From NCBI GenBank assembly GCA_038363925.1, contig JAQQWL010000006.1:228501-292500 (forward strand): 64,000 bases of DNA. Reading direction: 5' to 3'. A program made the position numbers and the translations under genes. The notes beneath the pieces are model-generated. The model was not told the origin of the DNA. It saw only the letters and a list, made by a program, of their open reading frames with translations, and did not search any database. The stretch's first letter is position 1. The number at the start of each line of letters is the position of its first letter. This stretch comes from Apiospora phragmitis (Eukaryota > Ascomycota > Sordariomycetes > Amphisphaeriales > Apiosporaceae). Positions 45,326 to 58,689 of the stretch are shown here, one piece after another.

Positions 45326-48141
45326 CCCGGCTATAAATACGTACTTAATTAATAAACGGTTTATAAATAACTATATATAAAAAAACTAACCAGCTTATAA
45401 TAATAAATTATTATATAATAGCCGACTACTAGGATAAGAAAAGATCTAGGGACCCGCCGGTACCTTCTAATTAAGATTACCGTATAAGAACCGGAAGTTC
45501 GAACGAGGAACCTGCCGAATTTATTATAAATAAGGCTATTAATTAATAAACCACCTAGCCGAAGAGTAGTCCCGAATAAGGAACTAATATTTTTAAGCGT
45601 GCGATAATATCGGACAAGGCCCTCTTTTTTAAAATAAGTACGAAACGTTCGTTTAAAACTAAAAAAAGGATAAAGAAAAACTAAAAGATAATAAAAAAGA
45701 GTACGACTACCTCGATCCGGAAAATATATAATAAGGCATTACTTACTTAACGGACGCCGCGTTTTATTACCGGCTTATTAGCGAGGATATCTACTCGGAA
45801 ACTACCGTATAAGCCGATTAATTTAATTTTAATAGCCCGTATAGTTAAACTTATTAAAAAAGCTTTAAAATATTAGCGCCGCCTTGTTTTTAATAATTAA
45901 AAAGCTTTAAATAAAAGTTTACGTATAAGATAACTTAAACGTATAAATTAATTAAACCTCGAAAAACGCCGAAATTAAGTTTAAAAACTTAAAACTTATT
46001 TCGTTAATTAAAATAATTAATATATAAAACTTATTAAAAATGATTAAATATTATATTTTAAATATTATAACCCTTTTTTTATTCTTATTATACGACGCCG
46101 ATTAGTTTAAAGCGTATTATAATAATATTTTTAATTTTATTATATAAAAAAACGGCGAAACACTCTTTATAATTAAGAAATAGGGACATCCGTTCTTCAA
46201 TACCGGCCGTATAAAAACAACGTTATATTTTACCGAAAAACAGCTTCGACACCTCTACCGACGATTCAAACACCCTCGTATAAAGAAGCTTTATACGCTC
46301 TTAAAAAACGCCGGCTATAACGACGTCGATCTTACTATTCTTAACGAAATTTAAAAGTTCTACTCCTAATATTAATCGCACGATCCGACGTTATAAAGAT
46401 TTAAATTCTCGTTATAAAACGAATACGATTTGAATTACGAAATTATCGTAAATATCGTTTATATTAATAAATAAAACGTACTTTACGTAATCGATTCGAA
46501 TACGTTTTTTTAAACGGCTATATTCCTATATTCGTTTAGCGCGCGAAATATTTAAAATACCCTCTATAAATACTAAATATATATATATTAAGGACCCTTT
46601 AATTATATTTCGTATAATCTAGGCACGTATTTTTAAAAAGAATTTCGAAATTACGTATAAATAATAAGAATTACCTATAAATAAATACTTATCGAAACTT
46701 ATTAAATAATAAATAAAATCGAACGAATATACGTTCCGCTACGTAGGTCCTTTAATATCCTATAAAAAGATCTCGGTTATTATACGAATATGAAAATAAT
46801 ACTTTAAATAATAATTAAAACATTAAATAACACGGCTAGCCTTAATAACCTAATACTTACCCTGCTCGTATCCGAATATACCCCCGTATCGACGAGAACT
46901 CACTACCGTTACTAGAGATCTAAGTACGAAGAGAAGCCGTATAGAAAATAATAAAGATACTCCGGAAAATACGTACGGACGTCGAGATTTACCGAGCTTT
47001 AAATACCTAGAACGGACCGGCTATCCATAATATTTCAATACTCTTGCTCCGAAGCGAAGTTCTAGTTTAACGAGAAAAAGAAGAATAAACTAAACTATAT
47101 AAAATAATAATTATTGAAAATCGTATAATCCGAGTAAATATTTTAAACGGCCCGAAAGCTTTTCGAATAACTTAAATTAAACCGTATTATTAAAAGGAGG
47201 CTAGAAAACCGTACGACGAGCCGGATATATAACTAGATCCGAAATAGCCGGTAAATACTTTAAATACTAAACCGATAGCCGAGGAAATTACGGTAACTCC
47301 CGTATAATGTAGTTAAGAACGATTTAAAAAATATTTACCCCGGAACGCTTTAACCGCCGTATTTCTTACTTAAAAAAATAGGAGAATTACGACTTAGTAA
47401 TTAAGTTTTAATAAGACGGCGTTATTATTTCGTTTAAATATTTATTTTAAGAGTTTAACGCGGAAGAGATTAATAATCTCGCCGCACAAAGAGTTTTCGA
47501 ATTTATTCGATTCGACCCGGGTAAGCATACCGGCCGGAAAATCTTTAAAATACGGCTCGTATAAGAGATCAAGGGTAAAACTACGAAGCTATACGAAAAG
47601 TCTAGGCTCGTAATATAAGGCTACAAAAATATAGAAAAGGAGGCTATTTTAACCTAGTTACCGATAATCCAGCGGATGAGCTAAAGACTCCTTTTAGCCC
47701 TCGGACCGACCCTGATCCGAAACTTTAACGTACGAGGCGAGCTACGTAATATTATATAAACGTATACTTAATTATATAATAAATTAAACCGAATAATCTA
47801 CGTACGTTTATTAATAAAGCTTAAAAGTAGGTATTTAAAAAGAACGCTATTTTAGATCGTATTACCTCTATACGGACTAGTAAAATTAAGACTTTACTAG
47901 TTTAAGACGTATTATAACTATTATGTACGAAATCTAGGAATAATAATATTAATATACGACGCCTACTTATTATTTATTACGAATAAACCGGATACTTTCG
48001 ACATTATAATAATATAAACCGACGATACGTTTAACTTCGTTATAACTCTTTTTTCTTAAAAAGAGGAAAAAAAAACTAGTAAAAAAATAATTTTATATAA
48101 AGCTAAAGAGTATCTTAACCGAAAATACGCTAATCGAGTTT

Positions 48142-48311
48142 TGTGAAAGTATATCGATCCCTAAGTATTAGCAGTATGCAGGTGTGATAGAATAAAGCTA
48201 ACGCTTGTCCCGTATATATTCTTTACGGGAATGTGGGATATTATAAGGAAACTAGAAAAAGAGGGGCCCGAGAGTTATAAGACGTATAGATACTTCTTTT
48301 ATCCTGTTATA
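48142..48311 (-). repeat. gypsy 2 LTR (3' LTR)
   Basis: 170 bp, starting TGTGAAAGTATATCGATCCC and ending CCTGTTATA. Less RIP-mutated than its partner. Confidence 0.88.
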
Positions 48312-51300
48312 ATTATCCCCCCTTTTATTTAGTAATTCCTGCTATATTTTTAGCGTAAGATCTTTAAGTGGTAGAAACGAATATGTTCCGTAATTCTTGC
48401 GAAGTGCCTTAGTAAGGGGTAGTAAGGGTGTAGGGTAAATAAAAATGAGGGGATCGCGTATTATATTATTAACGCGTTAGCGAATATTTTTAAATAAATA
48501 TATAAATAGTTGTAATAAGCCCTTTGTAATTTTAAGATAGGGTTATTTTAAAATTTAATTAATTTTTTCCGCTTCGATTAATAATAATCCGTTGTTTTAT
48601 ATTATAATCTTATTATTTATTTATACGTTTTTAAGTAAAAATTATTACGAATCTTTTTTTTAATATTATAATAACCGCCGTTTTTTAATATATTTAATTA
48701 TTTAGTAATTACGACGGCGGTATTTTATTTATCGCGCTTAATTCGTTTTATTATTTTTACGTTTCGTTATAGGTTCCCGCCTATAAACCTTTTATTAATA
48801 AGCGCCTCGAGTTTAGTTACTTTTTTATTAATCCCCAATCCCTAGTTTACGGCTAGTTTAACTTTAAAGTGAGCTGTTATAATAATAATAAGACTTACGA
48901 GGCTATAAGTTTATCGTATCGATTCGTTTTCGGGGCGCTTTAGCTAAGCTTTTCTGATAGGTTCTTAACGCGCTGGTCGGAAACTTCTAAGTCGTCGCTA
49001 TCGTGTTTTCGGGCTTGGTAGAGTATTTTTAGGAGGTTAACGATAACGATGCTTTTATTTTTCTTATCGAGCTCCGCCGCCGTGCGGGTAGTATTCTATA
49101 CCGTCTCGTCGTCTCTTTTCTACCGCGTGGTAGAGGGTTATAAGGCCGAGTTCGGAATTTCCGGTTCGAAGAAGTTTATTAAAATAATAGGATTCTTACG
49201 GTAAGTTTTTAAGTCCCGACCCCGTTTTATTAACGGTAGTGTTACGAATAAATAAACTTGATCGCTTACCGCTAAGAGTACGCTTCGCGAAAGGATACTT
49301 TACGTAAACGTTTCGCCCCTTTCGATATTAATATCGTAAATACTTTATATTTATTAATTACGGGCCTATTTTATTAATATTTCGTTAAATTATAAAAAAG
49401 GCCGACGCTTTCGAAACTATGGTCTTGCTACGCCTCCTTTATCGCGACCGCGGCTTTATTATTTAAAATATAGCTTTTAGTTTTATTAAAAAGTAAGCTT
49501 TTGTACTTTTCGCCTCCTTTTATAAAATATTATCGAAAACTAGGCTACTTATTTTAAAAACGAGTTAAGCCTTTTAAGCTTGGCGTTTTAAATAATCGTA
49601 CCGTTAGGTTTTCGTTCTAGTTTCTTTTTCGTAATGAAATAAATTCTTCGGCGTAGTATAAACCTCGTAATTAATTAATAAGGTATAGATTTTCTAGTTT
49701 TATTATTTAAATAAGTAGGTTCGAATTTTCGGGGTCCGGCTTCGGCCTCTTTTTAAATTAATTAAATAAGTAAATAATAAAGGTTTCGGGGCTAGTTCTA
49801 TTTTTATAATAATAATTTATAAAACTTGTCTTTCCGTTTTATAACTAGTAATATAACCTAGTTTTTTTTCGTATTAAGTTATTTTTATAAAGGTATTCAT
49901 TAAATTTTCGGCCGGTTCTTATTAATTATATTCGGCGGGCTAACCCTTTTACTTTATTAAATAATATTATTACCTTTCTTAACGTATTTTTTCCTTAACC
50001 TCCTTTATTTCTTACTCCTCGTCGTCCTCTAGCTCCGGTATCGGTAGGGTGTTAGAGGATATTGCTTTTCATAGCTCCAATAACTGGATAAGGAATATAT
50101 TGTAAAGGCGGGAATATTTCTCTAGTAAGGCCAGCCGGCATATTAACGTCTCGATACGCTCGAAAACTCGGAACGGACCGACGAACTTTAAAGCTAGTTT
50201 TTTATTTTAGACTTTTAAGTTTTTAATAAAAAGTTTTATTATTTATCTAACTTTAAAAGTAATTAATTTATAATAAGAATTATAATATTTCGCTTAAAAT
50301 TTTATTACTTTTTTTTAATGTTTTTTTATTTTTATTTATAGGTTTTATAATTTTAATAGCCTGTTTTTAATTATTAATACCTTTTTTATAAAAGAGTCGT
50401 TTTTAATAAATATATAAAAGTCCGGTTAATAATTATATATAGTTTCGAATAGCGATAGCTTTATTATTAAATTTATTAAAAAATTAATAATATAAAATAT
50501 TATATATAATAAATTTAGCTATAGTTTAAGGTATTTTATTATATAATATTTTAAATATATTTCGAGAACTTAGTTTATTTTTTTAGTTTAGCCGTTTATT
50601 TATAAATGAAATATTATCGAATACCTTAGTTTTACTTTATTTTTAAAATAAAGTTATAATTAGAAGTTATTAATAAAAATCGAGCCTTTACTTAAAAAGA
50701 GCCTTTTCGGGCTATTAAATTAGTACTCGATCTTTTTATAAAATAGCTATACTAGTTTAGCGATATTAATTATTTTTAATATAGAGAAAAAAAAGGATAA
50801 CTTATTATATCGATTTATTATTATAAGGATAATATTAACGAATTATTATTTATAAAAAGAATTAAGTAAGCTTATAATAAAATCTATATTATATTCTTTT
50901 CTTAAACGATTAGGCTAGGGTAACGAAGTAAGTTTATTATACGAACAATAATATTTCGCCTTAAAGCCGAGATATATAACGTAGGTTTTTATATATATAG
51001 TTACGTCCTTTTATAAATCGGGTTAATAAAACTTTTTTTTCGAAGAGTTTTATTATATAATCGCGCCCGAAATAATTGTTAAAAAGGTTATCGTAATATA
51101 TTTATAATAACTATATTCGGAGCGACGCTTATTTAGAGATATATATTTTTTTATTAAAGCATAGTAATTTATTTATTATTATCGCTTATTAATATTTCGA
51201 GTCCGCCTCGGCCCTTAAGCTTATCCGCTTTTATTAATAAGCCTCGTTTTTTTTTTTAAGCTTGGTTAATAAGGGTTTCTAAATCGGGACTGACTTCCAA

Positions 51301-53205
51301 TAACAGCGGGTCTTCCCGCTATATCGAATTTTTCGCCTTTAACAAGTTATCGCTTAGGTTAGGATAACGCGTTCGGGCGTTAATTTTACCCCGTATACTA
51401 TTTAAGTTAATATACAAAGCTTACCTTTTAAAAAGTTAATATTTATTATTAGTTTTCTTTTTAAAATAAATAATAATATTAAATTATTACCCGTATCAGT
51501 AATATAATCTAGCCGTTTCGACGGGTTATTAACGGGGTTATTTTTACTCGGTTAATAAATAATTACGAAATCGAAAAAGGCTAAATATATATATTAACGT
51601 ATTTAGTAATTATTTAATTTATTAATTTTTATAAAGCTTTATAAGTTTTAATAGTTTAAAAATATTTCGATAATATATTTTAACCCTTTTAAATAATACC
51701 TCTAATATTTAAAGCATAATACTATCGCGAATATCTTTTAATTTAGTATATTATAATTAAGTTCGGCCTTGGAAAACTTTTTAAAATAAAAGGAAACCGG
51801 GTATTAATAATTTCCGATACCTTTTTAAAAAAGGGTTCTAATTATTACGAATTTAGAAGCGTCTATTTTTAACCGTATTAACTTCTCGGGGTCGAAATAG
51901 ATTAAAAGCGGCGCCGTTTAAAAAGCTTACTTTAAGAGTATAAAAGCTGTTTTAATAAGGTTATCTAAATAAAACGCTCTTACTTTCCGTCCGGTTTCGC
52001 TACCGTTAAATAACCTTATTAATAGGGTAACGATCTCGAAATACCCTTTTATAAAGCGACGATAAAAGTTATAAAACTTTAAAAAGATTTAAAAGTTATA
52101 AACGAATATCGGCGCTAATTAGTCCTTAATTATATCGATTTTTAAAAAATTTATAAACACTTTTTTTATAAAAATACGGTATTTTAAGAATTTTAAAAAC
52201 TTTTAAAAGAATTAGTAATTAAATAGTTTTATATATAAGTTAGTTTTTAAAAGCTTTTCGACTACTTATTATAAGTATTTCGTATAAGTTTTTTTATTTA
52301 AGAAATAAATTAAAATATTATTAATATATATTATATAATAAATATTTATCAAGTTTTTTAAATATTATAAAATATAATATTAAAAAATAACCGGGGTATT
52401 AATAAGGCTTATCGCTATTACTAAAAACTCGAAATAGCCGTATCGGGTCCAAAACGCCGTTTTCCACTCGTCCCCACGTTTAATACGGATGCGGTAATAT
52501 ATATCCTTAAAATCGATTTTAAAAAAGATTATAAATTAAGAAACTCTGTTTAATAATTCCGAAATAAAAAGTAAAGTATACCGGTTTTTAATAATAATGC
52601 TATTTAATCCCTTATAATTTATATATAAACGCAGGGTTCTATCCTTTTTTAAAACGAAAAAAATAAAGGCCCCCGCTAAACTGTATAATTCTTAAATCTT
52701 CCCCCTTTTCTTCATTTTATCTAACTATTCTCGTAATACCTGAAGTTCGGAATATAATAAAACGTAGATAGGTCGGTAAGGGGGCTCCGTCCCGGGTTCG
52801 AGATCGATAGTATAGCTAGCTACTCGGTTCCACGGGAAGATATTACATTTTTCGGTCTCGAAAAAGGTAGTTAGGTATTAAATATAACTAGGGATAAAGG
52901 GTAGGGCCTCTTCCCCGGGCGTTTTCCCTCTTTTTATACCTCTTTTTTATAAAGATATAATAATATAATAAAAGGTATTATTTTTATAGGCGCGGTAAAA
53001 AGGGCGAGGGTTTATAAATTAAATTTTAATTATATTAATAAAAAATTATTAACGGTTTTTTCCCGCGTTAATAACTAGTTTTAATTCTTATATAGCTTTA
53101 TAAAATAATAAGACCGGGGTACCTTTATAATAAAAATCCCGGTCGATAATAATATAAAAACGTTAAATCCGTTTCGTAGCCCCTTAGAAATTAATAAGAT
53201 TAAAC

Positions 53206-53572
53206 TTATTACGATCGGCGGGTTAGTCCCCCGCGGGGTAGCACTTAAGGCGTAGAATTAGACAGAAATAACCCGAAGAGTCATTTTTAAAGCTTTTACT
53301 TTATGGCGTAGTAGTTAATCTATACGCATTATAATATAATAACTCTTCGCCCTTACTAAATAAGAGACGTAAGTTCGATTCCCACACTTATTAGATAGGA
53401 GCTCTCTCTAACTGCCTAGGCAAGATCGCTAGTAAGCAGGCAAGGCTTTGTACGGATTAGTTACCCGTACAAAAGCCTTAGAGTTTCTTTACACCGAGCT
53501 TAAGTAAATTATATAGTACTAGGGGTTTATCGCCTTAGGTATAAGGGTATACCTTTAGAAAAAGGGTATAGT
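53206..53572 (+). repeat. tRNA-like SINE-type repeat, copy 2
   Basis: About 365 bp unit starting TTATTACGATCGGCGGGTTA. It contains an A-box-like TGGCGTAGTAG (53304-53314), a hairpin CTCTT...AAGAG resembling a long variable arm (53343-53366), and a B-box-like GTTCGATTCCC (53373-53383). The order and about 60 nt spacing fit a pol III promoter of a class II tRNA-like sequence. It lies inside gypsy 2 and is followed directly by copy 3 in the same orientation. Confidence 0.55.
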
Positions 53573-53706
53573 ATTACGATCGGCGGGTTGGTCCCCCCGG
53601 GGGTAGCACTTAAGGCGTAGAATTGGATAGAAATAACCCGAAGAGTCATTTCCGAAGCTTTTACTTTGTGGCGTAGTAGTTAGTCTATACGCACTGTAAT
53701 AGAACT
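53573..53706 (+). repeat. tRNA-like SINE-type repeat, copy 3 (truncated)
   Basis: Repeats the first 134 bp of copy 2 with little RIP (GGCGGGTTGGTCC, TGTGGCGTAGTAGTTAGTC, CGCACTGTAATAG), then stops before the B box. Confidence 0.55.
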
Positions 53707-55323
53707 TTACTTAATAAACGCTGTAAATAAAAATATATAAATTATTAATAAATATTATTTATAAAAAGGTTTAAAATAATTTAATTTATAAAATAAAAAT
53801 ATAATTAATTATATTTATTTTAAAATATATCTTTAAATTAAAATAAATAGAAATTAATACTATACGTAATAAAGAAATAACGATTATAATAAGGGCTCGT
53901 AAGGTTTTAAATACCCTTATAAAAGGATCTTTATTCAAAAAGAGTACACCTTTATTTAAAACTTTCTCCTGTTTCCTAAAATTCGTTACACTAGTGCTTA
54001 GTTTTTAATAAAATATTTATTAACGTAATATCTCTTCTTACTATATTAATAATAAGTAATATAATTTAAATTCGGGTAACCCGCGGTACCGTTCCGTACT
54101 AATCCGGCCTACGCGTTCTTAAAGTAAAACGGTAAAATAAATACGTCCTATTTCTTTTTATAATTCGGCGGCCCTACCTCTTACGCTTAGAATCCCTAGG
54201 CTCCGGATTATCTAAACTAGCGTAGCTTCGCGGGCCCTTAGCGGGTATTATTATTATTCGGCCTTTCGTATTCCTTTTTTTATTAATTTTAATAAGATTT
54301 TTTACCTTTTTCTTATTAAATTAATTATATTATTTCGTCGTTCCGAAATATTATTATAATAATTTATAGTATCGTAATGTAAAGGTTAAAAAAGCTTACC
54401 GAAGAAGTAATATATACGTTCCCGGTCGAAACGCGGGCGGACCTAGCTTTTTAGGGGAGGCTAGGTACTCGTAAAACTACCGCGGATCCTGGTTTAAGAG
54501 TTAGTACGCCTCTTTTAATTAAGAACTAATTATAACGGCCTTATTAATAAGGCTCCGGATAACCGCCCGCGTCTATTTTAAAAAGGTTATTTAATAATAT
54601 TTTAATTATTTCGATTCGTACTCGGAGGCGTATTATTTTTTTAAGCGAAATTATTATTTTATTTCTTAAATTATTTAATTACGTACGTATAAAATCCTAG
54701 CGTAAATATTACGGTAACGTTTTAAAATAGTTTTATAAATTATTCGTAACTTTTTAACCTAGCTTTCTTATTATACCTTAATAAAAATTAAATTAAATTA
54801 ATTATATTAAAACTTAATCGATTTATTAAAATTTAAATCGAGATCGTTAATTAATAAGGTTTTATTAATATCGTTACTTAAAAATATATTATTAATAGGG
54901 TTTAAGCTATACCCCTCCGATTTTAAGGAGGTATCGGCCTCGCCGCCTGATAAGTTCGAAAAAAATAAAGGGTCTTTTACGTCCTTATCCTTTTATTAAA
55001 AGGCTTATTTTTTAACTTTTTTAAAACGTTTTTTAAACGACGACCGTTTAAGCTTTAATTAGTCGAGCTCTTTTCGAAAGCGTACTTTTAAGGGTACGTC
55101 GGGGGGAGCGTTAAGCCTAATAATAAATAAGGGATTATTAGTAATATCCGTAGCTACTCCTACTTCCTTTTCTTTTCTCTCTTTAAAAAGGGGGATTCGT
55201 CGGTCCTTCGTCTTCGCCATCCTTAACGGTCGTGTTTAGAGGATTAGGAGCTATAAGAGTTCTCCCTTTTTTTTCGAAATCGATATTATTAATAAGTAGG
55301 TCGTATTATAAAAGCGTTAAAAT

Positions 55324-55493
55324 TATAAAAATACATCGATCCTTAGGTATTAATAATATATAAATGTAATAGAATAAAGCTAACACTTATTCCGTATATA
55401 TTCTCTACGGGAATATAGGATATTATAAAGAAACTAGAAAGAGAGGGGCCCGGGAGCTATAGGGCGTACGAATGCTTCCTCTGTCCTGTTATA
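55324..55493 (-). repeat. gypsy 2 LTR (5' LTR)
   Basis: 170 bp direct repeat of 48142-48311, starting TATAAAAATACATCGATCC, which differs mainly by G-to-A and C-to-T changes. Confidence 0.88.
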
Positions 55494-56644
55494 AGTTTAA
55501 CGGAGGTAAGATTTAATTAAAGTTATACGATATCTTTTTTAAATAAAAGGAATAAGCTAATTAATTAAAGCTTATCGATTTAAAAGCTATTTATAAAGAT
55601 TAGTAATATATCTCTTAACGTATAAGAGGAGTATATTTAGCTTTTATTTATTAGTTAAAAGTAGCGTATGGCTTATTTATCGCCGCTTAAATATAAACTT
55701 TAAAAAATAAGGATATTAAGAGCTTAAACGAGCGTATTAATTAATAAATTTAAAACTCGATACGCGGCTTAAAATATATCCCGCTTAACCTTTATTATAT
55801 AAAGATATATATCTTTATTAACGGCTCGTTTATAAATAACGAAAACTTAACTTTTTAATTTAAATACCTAATTTTATTAAGTTAAGAAATAAATCGTATA
55901 AAAGACTAGTTTAAGATTTAAAGCAATATTATTTACTAAAGCTCGACGAAATATAAAAGAGTCACACGGAGCGTATTAATTAGCGAACTATATAATACGA
56001 TTTCCGGTATAAATAACGGTATCGCACTAAGCACCACGTTTAAAAAAATCGTACGAACTTTAAGATTTTAAAATATATTAATAACCTTTTATATAAATTC
56101 GAGGTCTCTTTATAACTACTTAGTTAAATTAAGTATAATAAACGAAAAGAAGCTTATAATCGATATTATATCCCTTCGAAAGTCGTACGAAAAAAGGGAG
56201 ATCTTATAAATCTATTACATTAATAGCAAGGACAACCCGGCAAACGCCCTCACTAAGGTATCCCTAAATAAGGCCCTCGAGCAAATGGTCTCGATAAACA
56301 GCCTTACCGTATATATAAAAGCGTATATTAAGAGGCTGGACTCGCACATCCCCGATAGGGTATAACGTATCGCGATATACGACGGCACCCCTATTATTAT
56401 CACTACTTCTAGACCGTTCTTTCTGATTTATAGCGGGAAGTGATACACGTTGACGGACCTGTCACCCGACAAAATCAACGTCAAGAGGGTACAGCATCAC
56501 CTATACGGCTCAAGCAGGCACCGAATACCGGATTGGCGTAACCCATCCGTACGAGACCCTCGGGAAGGGAAGGCCCGTATATAAAAGGGGGAACAGGCTA
56601 ATTCTATCGCCAAAACAGAAAACTGCCAGTGTTAGAACAGCAAG

Positions 56645-56880
56645 AACTAAGGTTTTCTATATTACTTTAAAAGGGGTGCTACATACTTACGCGCACGAAC
56701 CCCTTTTTAATTTTATTAAGAGGGGCATACGATACCCCTCGTAGCTCGTATTAAAGATAGATATAAATAATAGAATATAATAATATAACCTCGATTAAAC
56801 CCGGAACTCACTTATACGTACGTACGAAAGCTTATTTAATAATTCTAATATTAAAGTTAACTTAATTTATATAAAAATAG
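56645..56880 (+). repeat. LTR-like 3' segment of copia element, inverted copy at 29.6 kb
   Basis: Begins GAACTAAGGTTTTCTATA and matches the reverse complement of about 29,600-29,800. It follows the copia coding end and a TATA-like motif, consistent with the R-U5 part of an LTR. Confidence 0.55.
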
Positions 56881-58689
56881 TAAAATATAAAAAAAGTAGC
56901 CGACTTAATAATATAGCTCGACTTAGTAATAAACCACGTTATTAATATTAATATTATATTTTATTAAATCGAATCCTTTTTATAGTATTTTAACTTTTAA
57001 AATATAAATTTAAAGCTTAATAAATAATAATATATATTATTATAAGATTCTTTAAAACTATTTAATCTTTATTTTATTTAACTAATCTTTTAATTAAATA
57101 AAGTAATCTTAAAAGTTTTTTAAAATTATTAAGATCTTAAAAAAGTAAATTAATTAATAAATTAAAAGAAAATAAGTATATTAAAAAGTTAAAGGTTATT
57201 AATTATAATTAATATTTCTTAATTAATTTATTTATAAAAGTATTTAATACGCGTTATTATAATATATTAACGTAATCGAATCGCTCGTTTAATTATATAA
57301 TATATTATTAACTATCGCGTTTAATTGTTTTTATAAGTTAAATTAGCTTTGTTAATTTATTAAAATCGGTATAATTAAACTTTTAAATAAACGAAAATAA
57401 ATCGTTAGTATAATCGTTTTAATTAATCGCGATTACGATAATACGAAGCTTATTAATAAGCTTTTATTTACGTTACTTCTTATAATCGACTTTAATTAAA
57501 GTATTATAATTATTAAATTCGCGAATATTTTTACTTATTAATTAAAAGAGATTAAATAAAGCTTTAATTATTAAGTTTAAAATATAATTAAAGTAACGCT
57601 TTTATTAATTAAATCTATTATCGTGGCGTTAATTATAACTTTATTATAACTACTTTTTATGTTTAATATATTAAATATAATCTTTTAAAATTAAGTATTA
57701 AAAGGATTATAAAAGAAATAAGCTAATTTATATATATTATACTTACTTTTTAATCCTTATTTATTAAATATAAAATATATTTAATTAAACCTATATTATA
57801 ATACTTTATTAATATATTAATAATATTAATTAAACTCGTTAATAGCGTATAATTAAATCGCTATATATTTTAAAACTATTTATTAAGCTTTAACTTCAAA
57901 GCTTAAATAATAATAAGTAATATAAAGTTAATTAAAATTAATAGCGTAAAAAGAAATAAAATTATATATAGTTTTTTTAATTAAAAATTGAGGCTAAATT
58001 TTTAAACTTAAGTCGTCCGCGTTTTTTTAATATTTATAAGAGACTAATGATTAAATTATTTAATAAAAGTATATAAATATTAACTAATAAATAAAAAAGG
58101 TTTAATAATATTAATAAATTAATAAGTAAACATTATAACGGCGGCATTAATAATAAATTTATTAAAATAGTTAATTAAAAAAGTCGATAAAAATAAATAA
58201 AAAAACGCGTTATTTATTACTTAAAATAATATTAAAAATAACATTTCCTATTAAAAGTATCTTTTAGCTTATTAATATAAAATTATAATCTTTAAGCTAG
58301 TTTTTTAACCCCTACTAGTTTTAAGTAAAATATTAAAAAACATCGTAAAATATATTAATTAAAGGCTTTAAAATATACTAGAAATCGGGGATATTTCGGC
58401 TCGATATTAACCGCAAATTAACTATATCAACCGGTTAGCAACCACTTGGATCGTTTAGTTAGTTTACAGTACTTTCCAGCAAGCCGTGGTTAGTTGATCA
58501 ATATGAGGGTGTTGGCTGGTTGGTCAAAATATTGGTTGGAATGGTTGGTTGAAAGGTAACACTGCTCGAACCCACTGGGTACTAATAACCCCATTCCGTG
58601 CGGGAATAGGACTGTGCACCAAATTCCGTCTCTAATATATGACTGAGCACTGCATTCTTCCCTATACTAGTTATATGAATTGAATATTT

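Larger units (their letters stand above)
48142..55493 (-). mobile_element. Ty3/gypsy LTR retrotransposon 2, RIP-mutated
   Basis: 7.35 kb with 170 bp LTRs (48142-48311 and 55324-55493) and target duplication AGTTT (48137-48141 and 55494-55498), inserted in the copia-like element. Minus orientation: the polypurine tract (AAAAGGGGGGATAA in reverse) abuts the left LTR, and minus-strand translation gives R-T-L-R-L-Y-I-N-Y-K-G-L-N near 52,600-52,640, G-D-E-W-K-T-A-F-W-T-R-Y-G near 52,460 and Y-I-N-N-I-L-I-Y near 52,310-52,335. Stops throughout. It differs from gypsy 1 in LTR size, so it is a separate family. Confidence 0.9.
36602..56690 (+). mobile_element. Ty1/copia-like retrotransposon split by two gypsy insertions
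   Basis: Three collinear pieces read as one plus-strand element. 36602-37579 has a Gag-like region with the L-L-N-K-L and R-A-L-R-K-G segments. 45331-48141 has a decayed Cys-His knuckle near 45,490-45,560, then copia reverse transcriptase at about 47,600-48,040 with L-L-L-A-L-G-P-T-L, L-P-L-Y-G-L and T-D-D-T-F. 55499-about 56,690 has the RNase H end N-P-A-N-A-L-T-K-V-S at about 56,234. The gaps are two gypsy elements with target duplications, so the joins are exact. Full LTRs were not found. The last 450 bp, with GTATATAAAAGGGGG near 56,577, largely escaped RIP. Confidence 0.72.
28700..58430. repeat. 30 kb AT-rich RIP-mutated transposon block
   Basis: Base composition changes abruptly at both ends. 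In 29041-29100, for example, only 6 of 60 bases are G or C. CpA and TpG are nearly absent over long stretches while CpG persists and TpA is abundant, the hallmark of CpA-directed RIP. All recognisable coding remnants are transposon-derived and full of stops. Individual elements are listed separately. The subregions 28700-29590 and 56890-58430 contain no identifiable element. Confidence 0.92.

Noticed and set aside
53206..53706. CRISPR-like or tandem array
   Set aside because: Only two adjacent copies of a long unit with internal pol III-like boxes in a eukaryotic context.
56215..56403. 62-codon minus-strand ORF
   Set aside because: Shadow of the copia RNase H end on the plus strand, which has the recognisable N-P-A-N-A-L-T-K segment.
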